A stretch of 64,000 nt of DNA, taken from contig JBGSIB010000059.1 of the NCBI GenBank assembly GCA_041751955.1, forward strand, positions 62,001 through 126,000. The letters run 5' to 3'. Under the pieces are notes generated by a model. It saw nothing but the letters and a program-made list of their open reading frames with translations. It was not told the origin of the DNA and made no database searches. The stretch comes from UBA2040 sp041751955. Lineage in GTDB: Bacteria > Bacteroidota > Bacteroidia > Flavobacteriales_D > Crocinitomicaceae. Below, piece by piece: positions 10,212 to 18,693 of this stretch; position 1 is the first letter of the stretch; every line of letters starts with the position of its first letter. A program made the position numbers and the translations under genes.

Positions 10212-10255
10212 GTGATAAAAGTTACAATGGTTTCGGTTTTAAAATTGCAGTTTAG
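10212..10255 (+). promoter_or_regulatory. predicted Crp/Fnr operator upstream of sulfide:quinone oxidoreductase
   Basis: GTGATAAAAGTTAC at 10212-10225 matches the GTGA-N6-TYAC form found at three sulfur promoters in this window (17.8, 19.7 and 52.2 kb) and shares 12 of 14 bases with the 52.2-kb copy. In those three, the -7 element begins 36 bp after the operator's first base; here that position (10248-10255, CAGTTTAG) is only a weak -7 match, and a nearer TAAAATTG sits at 10240. The site lies 55 bp before the gene's ATG. It is the least certain of the four. Confidence 0.5.
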
Positions 10256-10280
10256 CACTTGTTAAGACAAAAAGTTGATT

Positions 10281-11573
10281 ATGAAAAATCTATTAATAAT
10301 AGGCGGTGGCACAGGTGGAATAATGACTGCTGCTCAGTTTTTGAAAAAAGGGAACGTGCGAATCACCTTGCTAGAGCCTGCAGAGTTCCATTATTATCAG
10401 CCAGCATGGACTTTGGTGGGGGCAAATACCTACAATTTCGAAAAAACGAAAAGAACAATGGCCTCCGTTATTCCAAAGGGTGTTCATTGGATAAAAGAAT
10501 ATGCGAGCAAAATCGATGCGGCGAACAATATTGTAGAAACTTCAACTGGACAAAAAATCGCGTATGACTATTTGGTTGTTTCACCAGGATTGAAAATGGA
10601 TACTTCTTTGGTCAAAGGCCTTACAGAAGCAATAGATAAAGGAGTTGTTTGCAGCAACTACACAGATCCAAAATACACGTGGCAAGTTTTGAAGAATTTC
10701 AAAGGTGGAACGGCACTTTTCACGCAACCAGCCACGCCTATTAAATGTGGTGGAGCACCCCAGAAAATCATGTATCTCGCCGACGATTATTTCAGAAAAG
10801 CCGGTATTCGTGCGAAAACAGATATTGTTTTTGCGATTCCTGGCGGCGTTATTTTTGGTGTGAATCCTATCGCTAAAACATTGATGGAAGTTATCAATCG
10901 AAAAGACATCAATGTTCGTTATCACCATAAATTAGTGGAAGTCGATGGCGAAAATCAGATTGCTTGGTATGAAGTAACGAAGGACCCTCAGGCTGGAGGA
11001 TGTGTTGTCATGTCTGAAGATGATCCGGGAAATATCGACACGACTATTAATTACAACAACAAAGACTTAAAAATTTCACAGTCAGAAGGTAGAATGGGAA
11101 TTCACTTTGATATGTTGCATTTAGCGCCACCTCAAACTGCACCGGATTTTATTCGGAATTCAGATTTAGTGGATGATTCAGGCTGGTTGTCTGTTGATCA
11201 TGGTTCTTTACAGCACAAAAAATATCCGAATGTCTTTGGAATTGGTGATGTAGCTTCTTTGCCAACCGCAAAAACGGGAGCGGCCATTCGCAAACAGGTG
11301 CCAATAGTCGTAGAAAATATTTCTCGTTTGATTGTATCCAATTCTTTAGGCGAAAAATCCTACAATGGCTATTCATCTTGTCCTTTGGTCACGGGTTATG
11401 GAAAGATGGTTCTTGCCGAATTCGATTACGAGTCCAATTTCTTGCCTGATCCAAAACTGAAACGAATGTTTATTAAAGATTCATCCAAGGAACACAGAAG
11501 ATTGTGGTGGTTGAAGAAATATATTCTTCCATATTTGTATTGGAATAAAATGTTAAAAGGAGTGGATGTTTGA
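10281..11573 (+). CDS. sqr: sulfide:quinone oxidoreductase (SQR family flavoprotein)
   Basis: The 430-residue protein should oxidise sulfide to a persulfide or polysulfide and pass electrons to quinone at the membrane surface. It has an N-terminal dinucleotide-binding fold (I-G-G-G-T-G-G at 7-13), an F-G-I-G-D-V flavin motif near 319-324, and cysteines C156 (I-K-C-G-G-A-P) and C367 (S-S-C-P-L-V) at the places of the catalytic pair in SQRs. The overall form resembles the mitochondrial SQOR type. The start is the ATG at 10281; a TTG two codons earlier adds nothing. It fits with the persulfide dioxygenase and rhodanese genes at 15.4-18 kb. A hairpin terminator follows the gene. Confidence 0.9.
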   Translation: MKNLLIIGGGTGGIMTAAQFLKKGNVRITLLEPAEFHYYQPAWTLVGANTYNFEKTKRTMASVIPKGVHWIKEYASKIDAANNIVETSTGQKIAYDYLVVSPGLKMDTSLVKGLTEAIDKGVVCSNYTDPKYTWQVLKNFKGGTALFTQPATPIKCGGAPQKIMYLADDYFRKAGIRAKTDIVFAIPGGVIFGVNPIAKTLMEVINRKDINVRYHHKLVEVDGENQIAWYEVTKDPQAGGCVVMSEDDPGNIDTTINYNNKDLKISQSEGRMGIHFDMLHLAPPQTAPDFIRNSDLVDDSGWLSVDHGSLQHKKYPNVFGIGDVASLPTAKTGAAIRKQVPIVVENISRLIVSNSLGEKSYNGYSSCPLVTGYGKMVLAEFDYESNFLPDPKLKRMFIKDSSKEHRRLWWLKKYILPYLYWNKMLKGVDV

Positions 11574-11600
11574 TTTTCTCTTTTCAAATTTCCTAAGAAG

Positions 11601-11631
11601 AGTCGTAACCATAGTCGTTACGGCTTTTTTT
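11601..11631 (+). terminator. intrinsic terminator after the SQR gene
   Basis: A 9-bp stem (AGTCGTAAC at 11601-11609 with GTTACGGCT at 11617-11625, one G-U pair) with a 7-nt loop is followed by a run of seven T. It ends the plus-strand SQR transcript. The stop codon of the converging gene (11618-11620) lies inside the right arm, so the two genes' ends overlap through this element. Confidence 0.85.
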
Positions 11632-13462
11632 GTTCGTAAACGTCAATTTTCAAGTCGTCAACAAGAATTTTTTTGCCGGCTCTAAACCAAAGGTAAGCAT
11701 TGAATTTATTGAACTTTCGTCGAATAGGAGGGGTTAGATAATTGAAACTAATTTTGTTCCATTTTCCTTTTTCGAGCAGCACTGTTTGAGAGTTTAACGT
11801 TTCATATTGATACGGTTTTCCCTTATGGTCCATGAAAGTGACCAAATGCAATTCCTGCTCAGAAAAATCAGTGTCAGAATAAACATAAGCACTGATGCTA
11901 AACCAGACGTGATCTTTATTTGTTAAATTTTGATATTCTTCCGAAGCGGATAGTGAATACAAATGTTCGGGCGACATGACTTCAGCCTTTTTTCCTGAAT
12001 GAGCATTCAAGGAATAATTGTCTTTTAAGGACTCGAAATCTTGTCGAATCACTCTGGTTTTCAGGTATTTTTTTGAATCTATGTAGCGGCTGGCTCTAAG
12101 TTCTGTGGTATTCATGGGCAATAATTTCTGGTCGCTTTGATTTTTTGTCAACTTGCCGAAGGTTTTGAAATAGTAGGCAGACGTAATACCGTCTCCAGGC
12201 AAAACACCTCGGTGATACTGCATCATTTGAAAAATATTCAAGGAAAAAAAGAAAACTATCAGAAAGCTTGAAACAACTTTTTTAACAAAAGAACTTTCTT
12301 TTAAACCTATAAAAAAGTAACCCAACGTTATTCCAAGAACTACATAAGAAGGAATCAAAGCGCGTTGACCAAAGGACTCAGCGTACCACCAGCAGGTCCA
12401 AGAAGAAACAAACCAAAGATTGATGATGAAATAGGTGAGGAGTGCCCAGAAAAGCGCTCGGTTTCTTTTGTACAAGGAATGAAAACCAAGAAGAGCAAAA
12501 ACCATAATTGGTGTGTAAATCAACCAACCTTTTCGGAAACTAAAGAGGACTTCCCACGTGTATGGAGCGAACAAATCTAAGCCTTCGCCAGCATTACCAG
12601 CGTAATCAGAATAGAAGAATGATCCTGTTATACATTTAAAATAAATTAATTGAAGTGAAACGATGCAAAACACTATAAATGAAAAACTTATGATTTGTTT
12701 CCCTTTTGATTTCAAAAGTTGGATTTTGGCTTTTAGACTTTCCCTCTTCCACACATTCCAAAGCAAAGGAATGATTAAACAAACGATTTCAGTCGGACGA
12801 ATAAGTATAGCCAATCCACAAACAATAGCCAAAGGAATTATCGTTTTCCAAGTTTGATTTTCATGCCATTTTATGGTCAGCCAAAGTATTACAGTATAAC
12901 AAGCAAACAAGGTATTATGCGTCATTCCATTTTGAAAGTACATGGTGTTTTGGAGCAAATAATTCGTTCCGAAAACAATTAGAAAAAGTACCAAAAAAGC
13001 AATTTTTTCCTGAAAGAAGTGAAGTAAAACTTTCGCGAAAAAGACAATTCCAATTAAGGTGTAAACTATTCCTCCTACAAATACTGAATATTGGTAAGGC
13101 TTTGAAAATCCATCACTTGGATAATCAGTAAACCAAGATAGTACATGTCCAATGAAGAAAAATGGAGCATACAAAATGGATTGTCCCATAGTGTATTTCA
13201 TGACCATCAAGCCTGTTTCAGTGCGGTGACCTTGATAAAATCCAAAAGGTTCCAGATTTTTCTGAATTACCTCAGCGAAGAGTTGTTCGTTTGAAACGCC
13301 TAAATCGCCATAAATGAATTGAAGAGGAAGATACAGGTAGTAACCAAATATATCGAAACTCAAAAAGTTGCTGACTTGAAAATGAATATTACTGAAAATC
13401 ACGTAAGCGCAAATCAATAAGATCAGCACATTGAACGATTTTCTATTCATTTTTTGAAACAT
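11618..13462 (-). CDS. polytopic membrane protein, GT-C glycosyltransferase-like
   Basis: The 614-residue protein has about ten to twelve membrane helices over residues 1-420 and a C-terminal soluble beta-rich domain (about 470-614). The layout, an acidic D-I-F-G-Y-Y-L-Y-L motif in the first loop after helix one and an I-R-P-T-E pair in the middle, are typical of lipid-sugar-dependent GT-C glycosyltransferases (dolichyl-phosphate-mannose mannosyltransferase-like). Sugar and acceptor are unknown. The start could be the ATG at 13462 or the one at 13450. It interrupts the sulfur gene region and is not obviously related to it. Confidence 0.7.
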   Translation of the reverse strand: MFQKMNRKSFNVLILLICAYVIFSNIHFQVSNFLSFDIFGYYLYLPLQFIYGDLGVSNEQLFAEVIQKNLEPFGFYQGHRTETGLMVMKYTMGQSILYAPFFFIGHVLSWFTDYPSDGFSKPYQYSVFVGGIVYTLIGIVFFAKVLLHFFQEKIAFLVLFLIVFGTNYLLQNTMYFQNGMTHNTLFACYTVILWLTIKWHENQTWKTIIPLAIVCGLAILIRPTEIVCLIIPLLWNVWKRESLKAKIQLLKSKGKQIISFSFIVFCIVSLQLIYFKCITGSFFYSDYAGNAGEGLDLFAPYTWEVLFSFRKGWLIYTPIMVFALLGFHSLYKRNRALFWALLTYFIINLWFVSSWTCWWYAESFGQRALIPSYVVLGITLGYFFIGLKESSFVKKVVSSFLIVFFFSLNIFQMMQYHRGVLPGDGITSAYYFKTFGKLTKNQSDQKLLPMNTTELRASRYIDSKKYLKTRVIRQDFESLKDNYSLNAHSGKKAEVMSPEHLYSLSASEEYQNLTNKDHVWFSISAYVYSDTDFSEQELHLVTFMDHKGKPYQYETLNSQTVLLEKGKWNKISFNYLTPPIRRKFNKFNAYLWFRAGKKILVDDLKIDVYEQKKP

Positions 13463-13605
13463 CCTCGCGAAGATAGGAAAGGAGAAGGGTTTTCTATTGA
13501 TTCAGTCATTTTTTTGCGTATTCCGAATTGTTAAATTATCGCGTTATGACCAAAAATTGACAATATGAATTTAATATGAAACGTTTAACAGAAAAGCCCA
13601 TTCGT

Positions 13606-14511
13606 ATGAAAAAGTCCCTTTTTTCGTTCGTTTTCTTTGCAAGTGTTAGTGTCGCATTTGGACAGAAAACGGAGAATCAAAACAGAAAGTTTGAATTGAT
13701 TTGGTATCCTAGTTTGTGTAATTATAATTTCAATGAATATTTTTATCAAGAAATGAAACGGAGTTACTCGTCTTCAATTTTGGATGCTGGACCCAATAAA
13801 TTTGATAATTATTTTCAAAATCAAACCTTTGGTGAAAATGAGCGAACACCTTACTTGAATTTAGGTATAGGGCGTAAAGTTTCATTGCTCACATCTGAAA
13901 AGTTTCAATCCACATTCCGAGGTAATCTAAGTTATGCCCACAAAATTGGATTTGAAGGTACAGGCAATCAAATTCATCATGAATATTACGATACCATAGT
14001 TGTTGATGGTGGTTTCATGCGCCGAGAAAAAGTTACCATTGATACCTGGCAAGCTAAAATAAAAGGTAAACAAATCAACCTCCAATTTGATTTTATTTCC
14101 AGGTTTCAGGCAAGTAATATTGTTTCCCTGTATGCAGGAATTGGCGGTGGAATGAGCGCATTTGTTGATACATACGTGCTGGCATCCCACGACACAAAAC
14201 AGTTTTTGGACATCATCGAGCCTTCTATCCCAAATCTAGCGTTCGGATCACTTTACGATTACGAAAACATCGATTCTAACTATGAAATTGAAAAACGTAT
14301 AAACAATATAAAAGGCGACAATTCTATTTCTACATTGGTCTATGTTCCTTTCGGAGTAGATTTTGTCTTAGGAAATTCAGGTTCCAGCGAAAAAAGAAAT
14401 CATATTTTCGTTGAAGGTCAGTTTGGCTTACGATTCAATGATGCCTTTATAGGAAATTCAGGTGTTTATTTTCACAGAAGATACGGACTCGGTTACCGAT
14501 TTGTTTTTTAA
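13606..14511 (+). CDS. secreted beta-barrel-like outer-membrane protein, unknown function
   Basis: The start at 13606 gives a clean signal peptide (M-K-K-S-L-F then a hydrophobic core ending F-G-Q); an in-frame ATG at 13576 would add ten charged residues before it. The rest alternates polar and aromatic residues in short strands and ends in Y-R-F-V-F, an aromatic C-terminus typical of outer-membrane barrels. About 301 residues. The next gene is a same-size, same-style neighbour 12 bp downstream. No known family was recognised. Confidence 0.7.
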   Translation: MKKSLFSFVFFASVSVAFGQKTENQNRKFELIWYPSLCNYNFNEYFYQEMKRSYSSSILDAGPNKFDNYFQNQTFGENERTPYLNLGIGRKVSLLTSEKFQSTFRGNLSYAHKIGFEGTGNQIHHEYYDTIVVDGGFMRREKVTIDTWQAKIKGKQINLQFDFISRFQASNIVSLYAGIGGGMSAFVDTYVLASHDTKQFLDIIEPSIPNLAFGSLYDYENIDSNYEIEKRINNIKGDNSISTLVYVPFGVDFVLGNSGSSEKRNHIFVEGQFGLRFNDAFIGNSGVYFHRRYGLGYRFVF

Positions 14512-14523
14512 TGACTAGCTAGC

Positions 14524-15438
14524 ATGAAATTCAAATCAAAACTCAGTTTTAGCTTAATTTTTCTTGCTTTCAGCTTTTTCAATTTATTCTCACAAGAAGA
14601 TTCAAAAAGTTATTCCAATTGGTCGGTTTATTGGCATCCAGGCTCCAACTGGAAAGTGGATCGACAATATTTGACTGGAATTCTGGATTTCCTGCCGTAT
14701 GCCGAGAACTCCAGTATTAGCTATGATTCAGTGTATTCGTCGGGACTTTCTTCCACTTTACAAAGTAATTTTAGCTTCGTAAATTTTGGAATTCAATTTT
14801 CTCCAGACAAAACCTTTTTTAAAAAGGAAAAGAATACACTTGCCTTCCGGGCAAATATCAATTATTTGGGTAAAAATGAAATATCAAGAAGAGACGGATT
14901 TGCAAATTCTTTTTTTGTCGATTCTACCTACTTTCCAGAGTATGATTTTACGGTTCAAGTGGATTCTATTCATGGTCAGTTTTATCACATGACGCTCATC
15001 GAAAACACAGTTCAAATTCAGCTTGAGGCCTTGCATAAAATACAATTCAATGACCATACCAATTGGTATTACGGCTTTTCCCTTGGAATTTCTAATTCAT
15101 ACAAACGTGAGCTTCGATATTCAAAAGTTTATGTTGACGAAAGGAAAGAAACTGTGAATGAAGGCAACTATGCCAACTTGGAAAGCCATCCTGAATTCTT
15201 GTATAGTGGCAGCGAAAATATTGAATTTGAAAAATTCAAACTCAAAAATCAAATGGGTTTCCTTTTTGCTGTGCCACTGGGCATTGAATATACACTTTCT
15301 CAAAAACCTAATTTTTGGAACCGTACCCGTTTCTTTTACGAAGTGCAAAATGGTGTTCGATTAAATAAAACGGCCAACAATGAATACAAGGCAACATATC
15401 TCCTAAACCATGGTTTTGGCTTTCGATTTTTGATTTAA
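14524..15438 (+). CDS. secreted beta-barrel-like outer-membrane protein, likely paralogue of its neighbour
   Basis: A 304-residue protein with a signal peptide (cleavage near S-Q-E at 24), an early W-x-V-Y-W-H-P motif comparable to E-L-I-W-Y-P in the gene before it, and a matching end (H-G-F-G-F-R-F-L-I against Y-G-L-G-Y-R-F-V-F). The two probably arose by old tandem duplication and share a transcript. The stop overlaps the converging small membrane protein gene by 4 bp. Function unknown. Confidence 0.75.
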   Translation: MKFKSKLSFSLIFLAFSFFNLFSQEDSKSYSNWSVYWHPGSNWKVDRQYLTGILDFLPYAENSSISYDSVYSSGLSSTLQSNFSFVNFGIQFSPDKTFFKKEKNTLAFRANINYLGKNEISRRDGFANSFFVDSTYFPEYDFTVQVDSIHGQFYHMTLIENTVQIQLEALHKIQFNDHTNWYYGFSLGISNSYKRELRYSKVYVDERKETVNEGNYANLESHPEFLYSGSENIEFEKFKLKNQMGFLFAVPLGIEYTLSQKPNFWNRTRFFYEVQNGVRLNKTANNEYKATYLLNHGFGFRFLI

Positions 15439-15680
15439 ACCTTTGCCTCTTTCTTGGGAGAAAAGTATTTTAACGAAAGGGCTAAAATCAACAAAATCCA
15501 AGGTGCACCGTGCATCAATAAGTCCAACCAATCAATGGAAGCCGTCAAACGACCATGATAAATGTTCTTGATTTGTTTCCAAATGTGCGGTTCTGGAACA
15601 AAGGGCGCCAGTCCTAGTGTGACCGACGCTATTGCCCAAAGTGATATATTTTTGACTAAAAAGTCTTTTACAGTATGCAT
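15435..15680 (-). CDS. small two-helix membrane protein at the end of the sulfur operon
   Basis: An 81-residue protein with one hydrophobic segment near 12-28 (L-W-A-I-A-S-V-T-L-G-L-A) and a second near 52-70, ending in basic residues. It shares the gene order rhodanese-rhodanese-small protein, with 11 bp to the rhodanese before it, so it is almost certainly cotranscribed. Its role is unknown; an inner-membrane partner of the sulfur enzymes is a reasonable guess. Confidence 0.75.
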   Translation of the reverse strand: MHTVKDFLVKNISLWAIASVTLGLAPFVPEPHIWKQIKNIYHGRLTASIDWLDLLMHGAPWILLILALSLKYFSPKKEAKV

Positions 15681-15691
15681 TTAAATGTAAG

Positions 15692-16003
15692 TTAAGGTAA
15701 AACGACTTCGCCTGTCCAGCTTAGCATTCCGCCATTTAAATTATAAGTTTTCAATCCTTTAACACCCATAAGCATGCAAGCTTGTCCACTTCGTCCACCA
15801 CTTCTGCAATACACATAATAGTTTTTCGATTTATCCAGCTTTTCTATGTCTTGAATGAATTGGGCCGTATGCTGAATGTCCATTTGAATAGCATTGGCTT
15901 GAATTCCTTCTGAGCATTCCCCAGGTGTTCTTACATCCAAAATGACTGCGTTGCTATCTTCGGCAATGAGTTTTTCCCACTGCGCTTGGCTGACGTTTTC
16001 CAT
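15692..16003 (-). CDS. rhodanese-like domain protein
   Basis: A single-domain rhodanese of 103 residues. The substrate loop reads C-R-S-G-G-R-S near residue 66, with the catalytic cysteine present, and the N-terminal half has the usual I-L-D-V-R-T-P-G-E motif. It should move sulfane sulfur between small thiols or to protein acceptors in the cytoplasm. It is 8 bp downstream of a second single-domain rhodanese in the same operon. Confidence 0.9.
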   Translation of the reverse strand: MENVSQAQWEKLIAEDSNAVILDVRTPGECSEGIQANAIQMDIQHTAQFIQDIEKLDKSKNYYVYCRSGGRSGQACMLMGVKGLKTYNLNGGMLSWTGEVVLP

Positions 16004-16011
16004 CTTAAATA

Positions 16012-16326
16012 TTAGGATTTCAACTTAGCGATACGTCCCCAAGGACCTCCGTTATAAGCGGTAACACCTTTGCTAGCCAGAATTCCTCTTGCTTGTCCAG
16101 AACGCATGCCTGAAGCACAAACCGTGATTACCGTTTTTCCTTTGAATTGACCAATTTTGTTGCCAATTTCGTTCAAGGGCATATTGATGCTTCCTTTCAC
16201 GTGTCCACCTTTGAATTCTCCAGGAGTACGGACGTCAACCACAATAGCTCCTTCGTCTAACATTTGTTTGAAATCCACACTTGTACCGCCTGCGAAGGCT
16301 TTTTTAATTGATGATAAAAATCCCAT
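16012..16326 (-). CDS. rhodanese-like domain protein
   Basis: A 104-residue rhodanese with V-V-D-V-R-T-P-G-E-F near 29-38 and an active loop C-A-S-G-M-R-S near 70, whose composition differs from the C-R-S-G-G-R-S of its neighbour, so the two may have different acceptors. It lies 22 bp after the persulfide dioxygenase-rhodanese gene and 8 bp before the second rhodanese. Cytoplasmic sulfur transfer is the likely role. Confidence 0.9.
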   Translation of the reverse strand: MGFLSSIKKAFAGGTSVDFKQMLDEGAIVVDVRTPGEFKGGHVKGSINMPLNEIGNKIGQFKGKTVITVCASGMRSGQARGILASKGVTAYNGGPWGRIAKLKS

Positions 16327-16348
16327 ATTTATTTTTGTTTCTATTTGT

Positions 16349-17770
16349 TTAAAGTAAAGTTGTTGGACATACGTAGTCCGTCATTGGTAATTTGGTTTCT
16401 TTGATAGAAGCGATTCCACCAATCACATCCACAAAGTTATCAAATCCTCTTTGTTTTAACATGGAAGCTGCAATCATACTTCTGTAGCCACCTGCACAAT
16501 GTAAAATAAACGATTCCTCTTTTGGGAATTCTGCCAAATGATCCGTCAAAACATTCAAAGGAATATTCACAGCGTCTTCTAAGTGCTCAGATTGGAATTC
16601 ACTCACTTTTCGAACGTCGATGATGTTTTGTTTTCCTGTGTTTGCGTGTTCCTCTAATTGTGCAGCTGTAATTCGATGAACGACATCAATTTCTTTTCCA
16701 GCGCTTTTCCAAGCATCCATGCCACCTTTTAAGTAACCAATGGTGTTATCGTAGCCAACACGTGACAAACGAATGATTGTTTCCTCAATTTTTTCTTCGT
16801 CTTCGGAAACAATCAAGATGTTTTGTTTGATGTCAATGATCAATTCTCCGACCCACATGGCAAAACTTCCGTCCAAACCAATATTGATACTATTTGGTAT
16901 AAAACCTTTTGAGAATACAATTGGGTCTCTGGTATCTAGAATTAAAGCACGTGTTTCGTTGGCTACCAACTCAAATGCTTCTGGGTCAAGAGCTTGTTTC
17001 CCTTTTTCTATAATAGTTTCAACACCTTCTGAACCTTGAATGTTCATCAAAACATTTTTCGGAAAATACTGTGGCGGCGCAACCAATCCTGTTAAAATTT
17101 CAGTTACAAATTGATCTTCCGTCAAATTAGGATTCAGAGCGTAATTTGTCTTTTTCTGATTGCCCAATGTATCCGTAGTCTCTTTGCTCATGTTTTTACC
17201 ACAAGCACTTCCCGCACCATGGTTTGGATAAACGATTAGTTCATCTGACAAGGGCATGATTTTATCACGAAGTGAATGATACAAATGACGCGCAAGTTTG
17301 TCTTGCGTCAAATCTTCGATCACATGTTGTGCCAAATCTGGACGGCCAACATCACCAATAAATAGTGTATCTCCTGTGATGATGCCTTTTTCATTTCCTT
17401 CTTCATCAGAAATTAAAAAACAAGAACTTTCCATTGTGTGACCGGGCGTATGAATCAATTGAATTTTGGCTCCACCCAATTCAAAAATTTCGCCATCGGT
17501 TCCAACATGCATATCGAAACCTGTTTTCATTGTGGTTGGTCCGTAAACGATTGTAGCTCCGGTTTTATTCGCCAAATCCACATGTCCCGAAACGAAATCC
17601 GCATGGAAGTGTGTTTCGAAAATGTATTTCAGTTTCACTCCGTCACGCTCCAAACGTTCAAGGTAAGGTTGAACTTCTCGCAAAGGGTCAACTACGGCTG
17701 CTTCGCCATTGGATGTGATGTAATAAGCTGCTTCGGCGATACATCCTGTATAAATTTGTTCTATTTTCAT
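16349..17770 (-). CDS. persulfide dioxygenase-like MBL-fold protein fused to two rhodanese domains
   Basis: Residues 1-240 form a metallo-beta-lactamase-fold domain of the ETHE1/persulfide dioxygenase type (T-H-F-H-A-D at 53-58, H63, then G-H-T-M and a late metal-binding G-D-T-L-F). It should oxidise glutathione-like persulfides to sulfite. Residues about 260-355 are a rhodanese fold whose active loop reads V-S-E-D-E-E with no cysteine, so it is probably structural; residues about 375-460 are a second rhodanese with the active C-A-G-G-Y-R-S loop. Sulfite made here could leave through the TauE-type protein encoded just upstream. Promoter elements lie at 17804-17847. Confidence 0.9.
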   Translation of the reverse strand: MKIEQIYTGCIAEAAYYITSNGEAAVVDPLREVQPYLERLERDGVKLKYIFETHFHADFVSGHVDLANKTGATIVYGPTTMKTGFDMHVGTDGEIFELGGAKIQLIHTPGHTMESSCFLISDEEGNEKGIITGDTLFIGDVGRPDLAQHVIEDLTQDKLARHLYHSLRDKIMPLSDELIVYPNHGAGSACGKNMSKETTDTLGNQKKTNYALNPNLTEDQFVTEILTGLVAPPQYFPKNVLMNIQGSEGVETIIEKGKQALDPEAFELVANETRALILDTRDPIVFSKGFIPNSINIGLDGSFAMWVGELIIDIKQNILIVSEDEEKIEETIIRLSRVGYDNTIGYLKGGMDAWKSAGKEIDVVHRITAAQLEEHANTGKQNIIDVRKVSEFQSEHLEDAVNIPLNVLTDHLAEFPKEESFILHCAGGYRSMIAASMLKQRGFDNFVDVIGGIASIKETKLPMTDYVCPTTLL

Positions 17771-17803
17771 GGTATAAAAATTTTATGTTTCAATTTCGTT
17801 TGA

Positions 17804-17847
17804 CAAAATTACAACACAAACTAATTTCAGAAGGTAACAAGAGTCAC
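17804..17847 (-). promoter_or_regulatory. predicted Crp/Fnr-activated promoter of the persulfide dioxygenase operon
   Basis: On the minus strand, GTGACTCTTGTTAC (17847-17834) is followed after 22 bp by TAATTTTG (17811-17804), a full match to the Bacteroidota -7 consensus TAnnTTTG. No TTTG -33 element is seen at the normal distance, as expected when an activator replaces it. The operator centre would be close to -41.5 if transcription starts about five bases after the -7 element, 29 bp before the ATG. The geometry matches the sites at 19.7 and 52.2 kb base for base. Confidence 0.7.
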
Positions 17848-17848
17848 A

Positions 17849-18643
17849 CTAGGAAATGATTTCCGTCAGAATAATGAACGTGCCCATCACCAAAACAAAC
17901 CAGCCAAATCCTTTTTTCAGCTGATTTCCTGACACAAAACGCGTCAAATAAATACCTATGAAAATTCCAAGAATCGACAATGAAGAGAAAATGAGTAAAA
18001 AGGGCCAGTCCATTGCATATTTGCCGATATCGGCAGTAAATCCAAGTAAAGAATTGATTGCAATGATAAAAATTGAAGTGGCCACTGCATTTTTCATGGG
18101 CAAGTAAGCAAAGAAAACCAAAGCAGGAATGATAATGAATCCACCGCCAGCGCCTACCAATCCGGATAGAAGTCCGACTCCAACTCCTACAATGATTAAA
18201 TTCAATAATTTGGGCGTTGAAACAATCTGTTCGGCATCTTTTCGACCTTTGATCATAGAGTAGGAAGCAATCAGCATTACAATGGCGAAGAGAACCATTA
18301 CAGCCATGGATTTGCTCAAATGAAAGTTTCCAATGTTTAACAGAGGATCGGGAATAGCAGGAACAAGAAAATAGCGAGTTAAGTATAAAGTCGCCAAAGC
18401 TGGTGCCGCGAATAGAAGCCCGATTCTAAAATTGATTCTTTTCTCCTTGATATTGCGCAAAGAACCAACTAATGAGGTAATTCCTACAATAAACAACGAA
18501 TATCCAATTGCCATTACAGCATCAATTCCAAGTAAATAAACAAGAATTGGAAGCGTAAGAATGGAACCTCCACCGCCAATCAAACCAAGTATTAGTCCGA
18601 CTAGAACCGCCCCAAAATAACCAAGAAACGCTGTTAATTCCAT
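17849..18643 (-). CDS. TauE/SafE family sulfite exporter-like membrane protein
   Basis: The 264-residue protein has about eight membrane helices and the internal repeat of the family: G-L-I-L-G-L-I-G-G-G-G near 15-25 and G-L-L-S-G-L-V-G-A-G-G-G near 156-167. TauE/SafE members export sulfite, sulfonates or related anions. Placed next to a persulfide dioxygenase that yields sulfite, export of sulfite is the natural reading. It lies 50 bp after the Crp/Fnr gene, separated by a low-complexity stretch rich in CAAAT, and 78 bp before the next gene, which has its own promoter. Confidence 0.88.
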   Translation of the reverse strand: MELTAFLGYFGAVLVGLILGLIGGGGSILTLPILVYLLGIDAVMAIGYSLFIVGITSLVGSLRNIKEKRINFRIGLLFAAPALATLYLTRYFLVPAIPDPLLNIGNFHLSKSMAVMVLFAIVMLIASYSMIKGRKDAEQIVSTPKLLNLIIVGVGVGLLSGLVGAGGGFIIIPALVFFAYLPMKNAVATSIFIIAINSLLGFTADIGKYAMDWPFLLIFSSLSILGIFIGIYLTRFVSGNQLKKGFGWFVLVMGTFIILTEIIS

Positions 18644-18693
18644 TTTTTAATTTCCAAATGCCAAAGGCTTCAAATTACCAAATTCCTCAAATC

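Noticed and set aside
18644..18693. CAAAT-rich repetitive stretch between crp/fnr and tauE
   Set aside because: The short repeated units are too irregular and AT-rich to support a repeat element or binding site.
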